From contig URHR01000095.1 of assembly GCA_900547725.1 (NCBI GenBank), forward strand, positions 1 to 6,470: 6,470 nucleotides of DNA. Direction: 5' to 3'. The notes beneath the pieces are model-generated. The model saw nothing but the letters and a program-made list of their open reading frames with translations, made no database searches and was not told the DNA's origin. This DNA comes from an uncultured Eubacteriales bacterium (GTDB lineage Bacteria; Bacillota; Clostridia; Oscillospirales; CAG-272). Every line of letters starts with the position of its first letter. The stretch's first letter is position 1. Made by a program: the position numbers and the translations under genes. This document shows, piece by piece, positions 1-6,160 of the stretch.

Positions 1-15
1 CGGTTGCCGTGCAGG

Positions 16-113
16 GAAGTTCGGGGAGATGAGGGAGGTTTGGAGGGGGAAGGACCCCATCCGAAAGGGGGTCCTTCCCCCTCCAAGGTCTTGCTCTTCC
101 CCTCCAAGGTCTT
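16..113. repeat. GC-rich palindromic dispersed repeat with short tandem repeat
   Basis: A perfect 19-bp inverted repeat (40-58 with 68-86, 9-base loop at 59-67) is preceded by a G/A-rich segment (16-39). It is followed by a two-copy tandem repeat of period 21 (CCCCTCCAAGGTCTT at 78-92 and 99-113). The G/A-rich segment recurs in the same orientation near the right end of the window (6435-6470), so this looks like a member of a dispersed family rather than a one-off terminator. It lies directly downstream of glmM on the minus strand and could act as a transcript-end hairpin, but no T-run follows the stem on that strand. The structure is directly visible; membership of a genome-wide family is inferred from the two copies here. 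Confidence 0.75.
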
Positions 114-120
114 CCTAATC

Positions 121-1467
121 CTACGCCAAGCCTCTCTCGCGAATAACCGCAATCACGCGATCGACTTTTTCTTCGCAAATGCGTTCGGTCGGAGCTTCCG
201 CCATCACGCGGATGACAGGCTCTGTGCCACTCTCGCGGAGCAGAATGCGACCCGTATCACCAAGGTCCTCCGCCGCCTGCTTCAACGCCTCCTGTACGGC
301 GGGATCGTTCCGTACCGCCGCCTTGTCGGCAACGCGCAGATTCTTCAGAACCTGCGGGAACATCATGACAGGCTCTGCCAGCTTTGAAAGCGGCAGCTTC
401 GTGCTGATCACCGTCTCCATCAGCTTGATCGCAGTCAGAATGCCGTCGCCCGTCGTGGCGTACTTGGAAAGGATAATGTGCCCCGACTGCTCGCCGCCGA
501 TGCAGTTTCCGGTTGCCACCATGTTCTCGTAAACATAACGGTCGCCAACAGAGGTCTGCACATAGTCGATCCCCGCCTCGCGGAGCGCCTTGTAAAGCCC
601 CATGTTGGACATGATCGTCGTAACCACCGTGTTGTTGGTCAGCTCGCCCGCCTTCTTCATCTGGCTGCCCAGAATGTACAGAATGTGGTCGCCGTTGACC
701 ACGTTTCCGTTCTCGTCCACCGCAAGGCAACGGTCCGCGTCGCCGTCAAAGGCAAAGCCGATGTCCAGACGGTTCTCGCGCACATGGCGAACCAAGCCTT
801 CAATGTGCGTCGACCCCGCGCCGCGATTGATGTTCAGCCCGTCGGGAGACGCGTTGATGACCGATACCTGCGCGCCGAGCGCTTCGAATACGCTCCGTGC
901 AATCATCCAGGACGCACCGTTTGCACAGTCCAGACCCACGCGGAACGGCTTGAAGGAGTAGCGCGACAGCGAGATCAGATACCCGATGTAGCGGTTTCTG
1001 CCCGCCGCATAGTCCACAATCTGCCCGAGGTTCTCCCCCGTGGCATACGGGACTTCCGGCGTCTTGCCGTCCAGATAGTCCTCAATTGCCGCAATGGTCC
1101 CGTCGTCGATCTTCTCCCCGCGGCGGTTGACCAACTTGATGCCATTGTCCGTAAAAGGATTGTGACTGGCGGAAATCATCACGCCGCAATCGAAATCATC
1201 CCCCGCCACGGCATAGGAAACGCTTGGGGTCGTGGTCACATGGAGCATATACGCGTCCGCCCCCGAGGCGGTCAGCCCCGCGACGATCGCGTACTCGAAC
1301 ATATAACTGGAGCGGCGGGTGTCCTTGCCGATTACCGCGCGAACCTTTTTCTTGCCGCCGTCCGAATAGTACCATCCGAGAAAACGACCGATGCGATATG
1401 CGTGATCGGAAGTCAGCGTAACCCCCGCTTCTCCGCGAAACCCATCGGTGCCGAAATATTTACCCAT
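121..1467 (-). CDS. glmM: Phosphoglucosamine mutase GlmM
   Basis: Cytosolic enzyme converting glucosamine-6-phosphate to glucosamine-1-phosphate, on the route to UDP-GlcNAc for peptidoglycan. The 448-residue protein has the usual length for GlmM and is complete. It opens with MGKYFGTDGFRG, typical of GlmM. The catalytic phosphoserine loop ISASHNP places the active serine at residue 101. The Mg-binding loop DGDADR is at 241-246 (Asp241, Asp243, Asp245), the sugar-binding GGEQSGH at 324-330, and the C-terminal phosphate-binding RESGTEPVIRVMAE at 411-424. The GlmM-type serine loop and overall length separate it from phosphomannomutase and phosphoglucomutase. The ATG is preceded by AAAGGAG at 1474-1480 with 6-base spacing, and by its own consensus promoter, so it can be transcribed independently of the upstream phospholipase-like gene. 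No glmS or cdaA neighbour is visible in the window. Confidence 0.97.
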   Translation of the reverse strand: MGKYFGTDGFRGEAGVTLTSDHAYRIGRFLGWYYSDGGKKKVRAVIGKDTRRSSYMFEYAIVAGLTASGADAYMLHVTTTPSVSYAVAGDDFDCGVMISASHNPFTDNGIKLVNRRGEKIDDGTIAAIEDYLDGKTPEVPYATGENLGQIVDYAAGRNRYIGYLISLSRYSFKPFRVGLDCANGASWMIARSVFEALGAQVSVINASPDGLNINRGAGSTHIEGLVRHVRENRLDIGFAFDGDADRCLAVDENGNVVNGDHILYILGSQMKKAGELTNNTVVTTIMSNMGLYKALREAGIDYVQTSVGDRYVYENMVATGNCIGGEQSGHIILSKYATTGDGILTAIKLMETVISTKLPLSKLAEPVMMFPQVLKNLRVADKAAVRNDPAVQEALKQAAEDLGDTGRILLRESGTEPVIRVMAEAPTERICEEKVDRVIAVIRERGLA

Positions 1468-1530
1468 GAAAGACTCCTTTCAAAAATTGGGACAGACAAA
1501 AAGTTCTGCCCTGATTCGCAGTCTTTTAAC

Positions 1531-1559
1531 ATTATATCATTTTTTTTGCCATCTGTCAA
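1531..1559 (-). promoter_or_regulatory. Consensus sigma-A promoter of glmM
   Basis: On the minus strand, TTGACA (1559-1554) and TATAAT (1536-1531) are separated by exactly 17 bases, matching both hexamers perfectly. The predicted start is near 1524, giving a leader of about 57 bases before the glmM ATG at 1467. It lies in the gap after the phospholipase-like gene. This suggests strong constitutive expression of glmM, with possible extra read-through from upstream. Confidence 0.88.
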
Positions 1560-1575
1560 CCCAAAACCTTTGTTT

Positions 1576-2154
1576 TTAGCTCTTTTTATTTGAAATCGGG
1601 GATTTTTCACCATTTTCTTGAAAAACAGACCGCCAGATTCCCGTGCAAACGTGCACGATCCGTTCGCAGTCCGCGCGCGGCGTGTGAGCCGCTCCCCCGC
1701 TTTTTGCGAGCGAACCGGAAAGAAACCGGAACGGGTCAGCGGGAATCGGCGCATTGCGATCCGCCGCCCCGAGCACTTCGCCGAACACGCGGTGCATCTC
1801 CCGCTCGTAGCGGTTATGCGCCGGGATTCCGCCGGGAAAGGACGGCATATGTGGGTAGGTAAACGCGTCGGCAAGATAATGCGTCAGCGCTCCGAGGCGG
1901 TAAGCCTGTCGCATCCCCCGTACCCCGTTCCGCCGCACTCCGGCAAGCAGGCGCAGAACCGTTGCATAGGACCACTGCGTGTTGTGCCCCGCAGGCTTAT
2001 GCGCACGGGTCACCCCGCGCAGATAGGTTGCGGGATTACTGTCCGGCAGAACCGCTCCCGCATAAAATGCCGTCCGCATCCCGCGATCCCGCCACCGCTC
2101 GGGACAAAGCCCGACAAGATACGCCGCCAGAGCCAGATGATCGTCTCTTTTCAT
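1576..2154 (-). CDS. Zinc-dependent phospholipase C-fold protein (Zn_dep_PLPC family)
   Basis: A 192-residue protein resembling the zinc-dependent phospholipase C / S1-P1 nuclease fold found in many short, uncharacterised clostridial proteins. Visible conserved metal-ligand candidates in order are His6, Asp38 in the LPDSNP segment, His57 in GHNTQW, His92 and Asp96 in LTHYLADAFTYPH, His102, and His113 with Glu117 in AHNRYEREM. This His/Asp series is the family hallmark. There is no signal peptide or lipobox, so the protein is probably cytosolic, unlike secreted clostridial alpha-toxin; a phospholipase activity should not be assumed. I chose the ATG at 2154, which has AAGGA about 7 bases upstream, over an in-frame TTG at 2172. 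The C-terminal 40 residues are polar and look poorly conserved. glmM follows after 108 bases but has its own promoter. Family assignment is fairly sure; the substrate is unknown. Confidence 0.8.
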   Translation of the reverse strand: MKRDDHLALAAYLVGLCPERWRDRGMRTAFYAGAVLPDSNPATYLRGVTRAHKPAGHNTQWSYATVLRLLAGVRRNGVRGMRQAYRLGALTHYLADAFTYPHMPSFPGGIPAHNRYEREMHRVFGEVLGAADRNAPIPADPFRFLSGSLAKSGGAAHTPRADCERIVHVCTGIWRSVFQENGEKSPISNKKS

Positions 2155-2165
2155 TCCCTTTTTCC

Positions 2166-2194
2166 TTGACAAAATCCTTTTTATCTGTTATAAT
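2166..2194 (+). promoter_or_regulatory. Perfect sigma-A promoter, plus strand, upstream of the AraC regulator
   Basis: TTGACA at 2166-2171 and TATAAT at 2189-2194 with a 17-base spacer; both hexamers are perfect. Transcription would start near 2201 and run through the palindrome-rich stretch 2221-2403 toward the AraC-family gene, giving a leader of about 300 bases. The -35 box lies directly over the ribosome binding region of the divergent phospholipase-like gene. RNA polymerase here could therefore interfere with that gene's transcription. Confidence 0.8.
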
Positions 2195-2220
2195 GGAAAC
2201 AATACGCAAAAGGAAGACCT

Positions 2221-2275
2221 CGGGGCTCTGCCCCGAACCCTGCTTAGGGAACTTCTTTAGGAGAAGTTCCCTAAG
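2221..2275. repeat. Palindromic (REP-like) repeat: two consecutive hairpins
   Basis: The first hairpin is CGGGGC-TCT-GCCCCG at 2221-2235. The second is a perfect 14-bp stem (2243-2256 with 2262-2275, loop TTAGG). The arrangement (short GGGGC/GCCCC hairpin, then a longer stem with an AGGGAACTTCT core) resembles dispersed palindromic elements common in gut Clostridia. No T-run follows either stem, so these are poor intrinsic terminators. They sit in the leader of the AraC transcript, where they could slow or protect the RNA. Structure is directly seen; the family comparison is from general knowledge. Confidence 0.7.
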
Positions 2276-2493
2276 AACCTTCAAGACCCTTACCCTATTG
2301 GATTTTTTAATCTGTCTTTACCTTGTTCGAATTTTGGTGTAGCCGTTTGCCGTGTTGCAAATTCCGGATGCTCCCGCGCAAAATCCCGACCAGCGGGATT
2401 TTGTCGGCTTACGCCTCGCTCCCGCTACCGGATAGAAATGGTTCAGGTTAGTTGCTGTTCGGAAGAAGTAAGGATTATGTCTTAACTCTTAAA
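2276..2493 (+). other. Non-coding leader between repeat and AraC gene, with one hairpin
   Basis: No convincing gene is seen here. The one clear structure is a perfect 10-bp hairpin, CAAAATCCCG (2379-2388) with CGGGATTTTG (2394-2403), loop ACCAG. The stem has an A-rich left side and ends in TTTTG, so it could act as a weak terminator or attenuator. It is also possibly another palindromic repeat, because GCTCCCGC and CCGGAT each occur on both sides of it. I recognise no riboswitch class. Confidence 0.5.
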
Positions 2494-2510
2494 AGGAGGT
2501 GTCCCGAACG
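2491..2510 (+). promoter_or_regulatory. Strong ribosome binding site facing an ACG codon
   Basis: AAAAGGAGGTGT (2491-2502) is a near-perfect match to the 16S anti-Shine-Dalgarno. The in-frame GTG at 2499 overlaps the last G of this site and cannot use it. The only in-frame codon at normal distance (8 bases after AGGAGG) that resembles a start is ACG at 2508-2510. The next ATG is at 2532, far too distant. Reading ACG as an altered ATG gives MEHEQIIQMGHL, a natural-looking N terminus. Confidence 0.6.
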
Positions 2511-3326
2511 GAACACGAGCAAATTATACAGATGGGACACCTTGCGCCCCCCGACGGAGAGAGCGGTATCCTGTTCCAAATGTGCGGTATTACCTACCCC
2601 AACCGCAACTACATCATTAACCGCCCCGCTTCAACCGTCTCCTGCCTTGAAACGGTTCGGAGCGGGAGGGGAACCGTCATCCTCGACGGGCACGAGTACC
2701 GCCTGTCCGCAGGCGATACCTACCTGCTCCCGGAGGGACATAACCATCGGTACTTTTCCGACCGCACCGATCCGTGGGAGAAAGTCTGGGTCAACTTTTC
2801 GGGCGTGTTCTCGCGCTCGCTTCTTCACCTCTGGGGACTGGAAACCGCCTGCGTGTTTCGGGGGCTGGATCTCTCCCCCCTGCTTCTGCAACTGCAGACC
2901 TGCGCCGCCGAAAGCGACCCGCTCCTTGCCGCCGCAAAGTGCACCGGTCTCATGACCGAAGCCTTTACCCGCATGGCGCTCTCGCTGACCGCACAGCCCG
3001 ACCTGCCGCTGTCCCCCGCGCAGGAACTGCGGCGCTATATCGACCGCCACATCACCGAACCGCTCCGAACCGAACAGCTTGCCGCGCTGATCGGGCGCTC
3101 GGTCTCACAGGCGCAACGTCTGTTCGCCGCAGAGTACGGAACGTCGCTCTATCGCTACGTCCTCGACCGCAAGCTCGCGCTTGCCTGCCGGCTTCTGCGG
3201 GAAACGGGCATGACCGTCCGCGAGGTTGCCGCCTACCTCTCCTTTGAGGACGAGTTCTATTTCTCGGGGCTGTTCCGTCGCAAAATCGGCACATCGCCGA
3301 GCCGCTACCGCGAAAGCGCGGAATAA
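2508..3326 (+). CDS. AraC-family transcriptional regulator
   Basis: DNA-binding regulator of about 272 residues, the usual size for a cupin-plus-AraC protein. Numbering from the frame opening at 2499, residues about 30-100 form the sensor cupin, with ILDGHEYRLSAGDTYLLPEG followed by HNHRYF. Residues about 177-270 hold two helix-turn-helix motifs: about 191-212 (TEQLAALIGRSVSQAQRLF) and about 238-262 (MTVREVAAYLSFEDEFYFSG). The C terminus RRKIGTSPSRYR is the classic AraC ending. Members with this sensor usually respond to sugars or glycans, but the ligand cannot be read here. It is the first gene of a probable three-gene operon, with the M42 peptidase 65 bases downstream, and may autoregulate it. 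The start is uncertain: the strong Shine-Dalgarno indicates ACG at 2508, while GTG 2499 and ATG 2532 are badly placed. The reading frame is otherwise intact. Confidence 0.88.
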   Translation, partial: TEHEQIIQMGHLAPPDGESGILFQMCGITYPNRNYIINRPASTVSCLETVRSGRGTVILDGHEYRLSAGDTYLLPEGHNHRYFSDRTDPWEKVWVNFSGVFSRSLLHLWGLETACVFRGLDLSPLLLQLQTCAAESDPLLAAAKCTGLMTEAFTRMALSLTAQPDLPLSPAQELRRYIDRHITEPLRTEQLAALIGRSVSQAQRLFAAEYGTSLYRYVLDRKLALACRLLRETGMTVREVAAYLSFEDEFYFSGLFRRKIGTSPSRYRESAE

Positions 3327-3391
3327 GGGCGGAATAAAAACAGTATATGCAAAACCACTCCAAATCATACAGAAACGAAAGAGGAATCATG

Positions 3392-4426
3392 ATGGAACAG
3401 TACACAACCTACGCGGTGGAAAAAGCCGTGGAATTGCTTGCAATCGACAGCCCGACAGGGTTTACCAAAGTCGCGGCGGATTGGGTCAAAAAAGAATTCG
3501 AAGCGCTCGGCTTCTCCGCAACCCTCACCAACAAGGGCGGCGTTCTCGTCGACCTCGGCGGCGCGGATGCGGAAAACGCCCTGCTTCTCGAGGCGCACAC
3601 CGACACGCTCGGCGGCATGGTCGCGGAGGTCAAGGGCAACGGCAGACTGCGCCTGACCAACCTCGGCGGAATGCGCGCCGAAAACAGCGAAACCGAAAAT
3701 GTGCGGGTCTACACCCGCGCGGGGCGCGTCATCGAGGGCACGCTCCAACTCTGCAACGCGTCGGTTCACGTCAACGGCGCGTTTGCCGACACCAAGCGCT
3801 CCTTCGACACCACCGAGGTTCTGCTTGACGAGAACGTGAAAAGCGCCGATGACGCCCGCGCGCTCGGAATCGAGGTCGGCGACATCGTTTGCTTCGATCC
3901 CCGCACACGCGTTACGGCGTCGGGCTACATCAAAAGCCGTTTTCTCGACGATAAGCTGTCGGTCGGCATCCTGCTCGGATTTGCAAAGTACCTTGCCGAC
4001 AACCGCATCACCCTCTCGCGCCGCGTGTATGTTCACGTTACGGTCTACGAGGAAGTCGGGCACGGCGGTGCCGCTTCCGTTCCCGCGGGCGTGACCGAAG
4101 CGATCAGCGTGGATATGGGTTGCGTGGGCGACGGTCTGACCTGTACCGAGCGACAGGTATCGATCTGCGCCAAGGATTCGGGCGGACCGTACAGCTACGA
4201 AGTGGTCGGAAAGCTGATTGACGCGGCGAAGGCGACGGGCGCGGACTACGCGGTCGACGTGTACCCGCACTACGGCTCGGACGTGGAAGCCACGCTCGGC
4301 GGCGGCGCCGATGTGCGCCACGGTCTGATCGGCTCGGGCGTTTACGCCAGCCACGGCTACGAGCGCAGTCACCGCGACGGAGTGAAGAACACGCTGTTGG
4401 TTCTGCGCGGCTATCTGAACGTATAA
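3392..4426 (+). CDS. M42-family metallopeptidase (glutamyl aminopeptidase/endoglucanase-like)
   Basis: Cytosolic di-metal aminopeptidase of 344 residues, the normal family length. M42 enzymes form tetrahedral dodecamers that trim short peptides from the N terminus. Visible metal-site residues are His69 and Asp71 in EAHTDTLGG, Asp186/187 in FLDDKLS, the catalytic Glu220-Glu221 pair in YEEVGHGG, Asp241 in SVDMG, and a C-terminal histidine in the ASHGYERSH segment, probably His327. The GSDVEATLGGGADVRHGLIG stretch before it matches the family's conserved glycine-rich region. Two adjacent ATGs (3389 and 3392) follow GAGG at 3381-3384; the second has the better 7-base spacing. An in-frame ATG at 3347 has no ribosome binding site. 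It follows the AraC gene by 65 bases and precedes the DUF1015 gene by 24, consistent with co-transcription. Substrate preference (acidic or neutral residues) cannot be read from the sequence. Confidence 0.93.
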   Translation: MEQYTTYAVEKAVELLAIDSPTGFTKVAADWVKKEFEALGFSATLTNKGGVLVDLGGADAENALLLEAHTDTLGGMVAEVKGNGRLRLTNLGGMRAENSETENVRVYTRAGRVIEGTLQLCNASVHVNGAFADTKRSFDTTEVLLDENVKSADDARALGIEVGDIVCFDPRTRVTASGYIKSRFLDDKLSVGILLGFAKYLADNRITLSRRVYVHVTVYEEVGHGGAASVPAGVTEAISVDMGCVGDGLTCTERQVSICAKDSGGPYSYEVVGKLIDAAKATGADYAVDVYPHYGSDVEATLGGGADVRHGLIGSGVYASHGYERSHRDGVKNTLLVLRGYLNV

Positions 4427-4450
4427 ACGTATAAAATAAGGAGGTTCGCA

Positions 4451-5680
4451 ATGCGTGCCCGTGATATTTTCCGCCCGACAGAAATTCTTCTGCCCGATTT
4501 TTCCCGCGTTGACGGAACGCGTTGGGCAACGGTTGCCTGCGACCAATATACAAGTCAGCCCGATTACTGGGAACGGGTGGCCCGTTTTGTCGGAGACGCG
4601 CCGTCCTCGCTCCGGCTGATGCTCCCCGAACTTTACCTTTCCGAGAGCGACAGCCGCATTCCGCAGATTCACCGCGCAATGGAAAAGGCTCTGAATGACC
4701 TGCTGATCCCCTACCCGGATTCGATGATTCTGGTCGAGCGGACACAGGCGGACGGTCGGGTACGGCGCGGCATTGTGGGCGCGGTGGATCTGGAAGCCTA
4801 CGACTTCCGCGCGGGGGCGGTCTCCCCCATCCGTGCGACCGAAGGAACGGTGCTTGAGCGGATTCCGCCGCGCGTTCGGATTCGCCGCAACGCGCCGTTG
4901 GAGATGCCGCATGTCATTCTGCTGTTTGACGATCCGCGCGATACGGTTTTCGGTTCGCTTCTTTCCGCACGCGCGTCGCTCCCCCTGCTTTACGACTTTG
5001 ACCTGATGGAAAACGGCGGGCATCTCCGCGGCTACCGTTTGGACGCCGACCGTCAGGCGGCTTTGACCGACGCGCTGGATACGCTGACCGAGGGGCAGGG
5101 TTCAAATCCGCTTCTGTTTGCGGTTGGGGACGGAAACCACTCGCTTGCCACAGCGAAGACGGCATACGAGGAGGTCAAGGCGGCGCTCGGAGCGGATGCG
5201 GCACGTTCGCACCCCGCGCGCTATGCGTTGGTTGAGATAGAGAACATTCACGATCCCGCTCTGGATTTCGAGCCGATCTACCGCGTGGTATTTGATGTGG
5301 ATTCCACCGCTTTTCTCGCGGATTTCACGGCGTATGCAAAGGCGCAGGCAGGCTCTGCGGCGGCGCAGGAAATCTGCGCGGTGACGGCTTCGGGTGATCG
5401 GGTCATTCCGATTCCGTCCCCTGTTTATCAGCTTCCCGTTGCGACCCTGCAGGCGTTTTTGGACAGTCGCGCGCCCCTGACGGTTGACTACATACACGGC
5501 GAGGATGCGCTCCGCTCGCTTGCGACCCGTCCGAACGCAGTGGGCTTTCTGTTTCGCGGGATGGAAAAATCCGCACTGTTCCCCGCGATTCTTGCTGACG
5601 GTGCGCTCCCCCGCAAGACCTTCTCAATGGGGCACGCGCACGACAAGCGCTTCTACGTCGAGTGCCGTCGGATTCGGTGA
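4451..5680 (+). CDS. DUF1015 family protein
   Basis: A 409-residue protein of the DUF1015 family, conserved in many anaerobes and of unproven biochemical function. Diagnostic segments are the N-terminal PTEILLPDF followed by VACDQYTSQPDYW (residues 28-40), the central FAVGDGNHSLATAK (223-236) and the C-terminal KTFSMGHAHDKRFYVE (389-404). The GDGNHS motif and the histidines near the C terminus are the most conserved polar features and suggest an enzyme, but no reaction should be assigned. There is no signal peptide or membrane segment, so it is probably cytosolic. The ATG has AAGGAGG upstream (4438-4444) at 6-base spacing, and the gene follows the M42 peptidase by 24 bases. A long open frame on the opposite strand is only a shadow of high third-position GC. 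Confidence 0.92.
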   Translation: MRARDIFRPTEILLPDFSRVDGTRWATVACDQYTSQPDYWERVARFVGDAPSSLRLMLPELYLSESDSRIPQIHRAMEKALNDLLIPYPDSMILVERTQADGRVRRGIVGAVDLEAYDFRAGAVSPIRATEGTVLERIPPRVRIRRNAPLEMPHVILLFDDPRDTVFGSLLSARASLPLLYDFDLMENGGHLRGYRLDADRQAALTDALDTLTEGQGSNPLLFAVGDGNHSLATAKTAYEEVKAALGADAARSHPARYALVEIENIHDPALDFEPIYRVVFDVDSTAFLADFTAYAKAQAGSAAAQEICAVTASGDRVIPIPSPVYQLPVATLQAFLDSRAPLTVDYIHGEDALRSLATRPNAVGFLFRGMEKSALFPAILADGALPRKTFSMGHAHDKRFYVECRRIR

Positions 5681-5717
5681 GGGGGGAAGCTTTTGTCGTT
5701 TGGAGAGGTGCGGATAG

Positions 5718-5745
5718 AAAAAAGAGTGCGGCTATCGCACTCTTT
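5718..5745. terminator. Bidirectional hairpin terminator, best on the minus strand
   Basis: A perfect 10-bp stem, AAAGAGTGCG (5721-5730) with CGCACTCTTT (5736-5745), has a 5-base loop. On the minus strand the stem runs into six Ts (5723-5718), an excellent intrinsic terminator for transcripts arriving from the toxin locus. On the plus strand only TTT lies within the stem end and GGGG follows, with a later T-run at 5754-5759, so termination after the DUF1015 gene would be weaker. Confidence 0.8.
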
Positions 5746-5769
5746 GGGGTGGATTTTTTCGGGAAAGGG

Positions 5770-5798
5770 TTGACAAAATCAGAGGATTGTGGTATGAT
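5770..5798 (+). promoter_or_regulatory. Promoter of the antitoxin-like small RNA
   Basis: TTGACA (5770-5775), a 17-base spacer, then TATGAT (5793-5798): one mismatch to the sigma-A consensus. The predicted start is about 5804-5806. No gene of normal size follows on the plus strand, and the RNA converges on the small toxin gene, which fits an antisense antitoxin. A strong antitoxin promoter is usual in type I systems. Confidence 0.82.
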
Positions 5799-5804
5799 AG
5801 ATAC

Positions 5805-5891
5805 GAGGGAACACCGTATGACGGTTACTTCCTCGGATTGATTATGAAATAACCGCTCCGGTGTGGAAGCTTTGGGCGGTTATTTCTTTTT
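5805..5891 (+). ncRNA. Putative type I antitoxin RNA (antisense to toxin mRNA 3' end)
   Basis: A predicted RNA of about 87 nt, running from the start set by the strong promoter at 5770-5798 to the terminator at 5847-5891. It converges on the 30-codon toxin gene and covers its stop codon and last codons (5880-5891). It is also antisense to the whole 3' untranslated region if the toxin mRNA ends near 5718. This 3'-overlap geometry is that of txpA/RatA and bsrG/SR4 in Bacillus. The 5' part (5807-5836) repeats two toxin-leader segments in the same sense. A 7-codon frame (ATG at 5818, GAGGG upstream) exists but lies within the repeat and is probably incidental. No transcript data are available; the call rests on promoter, terminator and context. 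Confidence 0.68.
5847..5891 (+). terminator. Intrinsic terminator of the antitoxin RNA, overlapping the toxin stop codon
   Basis: A perfect 10-bp stem, AAATAACCGC (5847-5856) with GCGGTTATTT (5876-5885), has a 19-base loop and is followed by CTTTTTG. The toxin TAA (5882-5880) lies within the right arm. On the minus strand the same hairpin follows the toxin stop but has only TTT before a C, so it is weaker there; a processing or pausing role on the toxin mRNA is possible. Confidence 0.8.
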
Positions 5892-5972
5892 GTTATAGAT
5901 GTCACGCAGTAGCTTGACAAGACTCAGTATAAAGCCGCCTAACAGGAGCATCTGATCCCAAGTTACGTACAT
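5880..5972 (-). CDS. Small hydrophobic type I toxin (putative holin-like toxin)
   Basis: A 30-residue peptide starting MYVTWDQMLLLGG and ending DIYNKKK. Residues about 8-22 form one short hydrophobic membrane segment, with basic residues after it. This N-out, Lys-rich-tail layout is that of the putative holin-like toxins (Hol_Tox-type) and other Firmicutes type I toxins, which insert in the membrane and depolarise it. Start evidence is strong: AGGGAGGTGG lies upstream with GGAGG (5985-5981) 8 bases from the ATG, and a perfect promoter lies about 188 bases upstream of the leader end. The stop codon sits inside the terminator of the converging small RNA. It is too short for routine gene callers. 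It could instead be a regulatory membrane peptide, but the convergent antisense RNA favours a toxin. Family similarity is judged by eye. Confidence 0.78.
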   Translation of the reverse strand: MYVTWDQMLLLGGFILSLVKLLRDIYNKKK

Positions 5973-6160
5973 TGATACCACCTCCCTCCGAAAAGACTTC
6001 CGGAGGAAGAAAAGAAATATTTGATTCCTCCGGTGTCCGGAGGAAGTAACCGCCATAGGCTTATCTGTTCCAAAGAAACGGACAAGTCTTGCGTCTTTTT
6101 ACAGGAGAACCGAAAAAATCTCTTGCACGGTGTTCCCAAGTCCGCGGGTTTCCCTGCGGC
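5973..6160 (-). promoter_or_regulatory. Structured 5' leader of the toxin mRNA
   Basis: About 188 bases between the predicted start (about 6160) and the toxin ATG. In transcript order it holds a 5' stem-loop (6159-6142, 7 bp with a bulged A), GGGAACACCGT (6137-6127), and a segment at 6057-6037 ending CTTCCTCCGG. A perfect 9-bp hairpin follows (6045-6037 with 6033-6025, 3-base loop), then a second CTTCCTCCGG (6009-6000) and the Shine-Dalgarno (5990-5981). CCTCCG at 6006-6001 can pair with CGGAGG at 5990-5985, hiding the ribosome site. Long structured leaders that block translation of the full-length mRNA are typical of type I toxins such as hok, tisB and zorO. Confidence 0.68.

Noticed and set aside
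478..1593. 371-residue open frame on the plus strand
   Set aside because: It is a shadow antisense to glmM, which has all its catalytic motifs; this frame shows none and no suitable ribosome site.
1962..2342. Plus-strand frame crossing the promoter and palindromes
   Set aside because: It overlaps the phospholipase-like gene antisense, the perfect promoter and the repeat; its apparent protein is repeat-derived.
2201..2498. Possible riboswitch in the AraC leader
   Set aside because: The hairpins look like dispersed palindromes and I see no conserved core of any known riboswitch class.
3365..5023. 552-residue open frame on the minus strand
   Set aside because: It lies antisense to the clearly recognised M42 and DUF1015 genes, has no recognisable domain, and is explained by strong third-position GC bias.
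5818..5841. Seven-codon frame inside the antitoxin RNA with GAGGG upstream
   Set aside because: The sequence is part of the repeated leader segment and needed for RNA pairing; the peptide is tiny, so coding is not needed to explain it.
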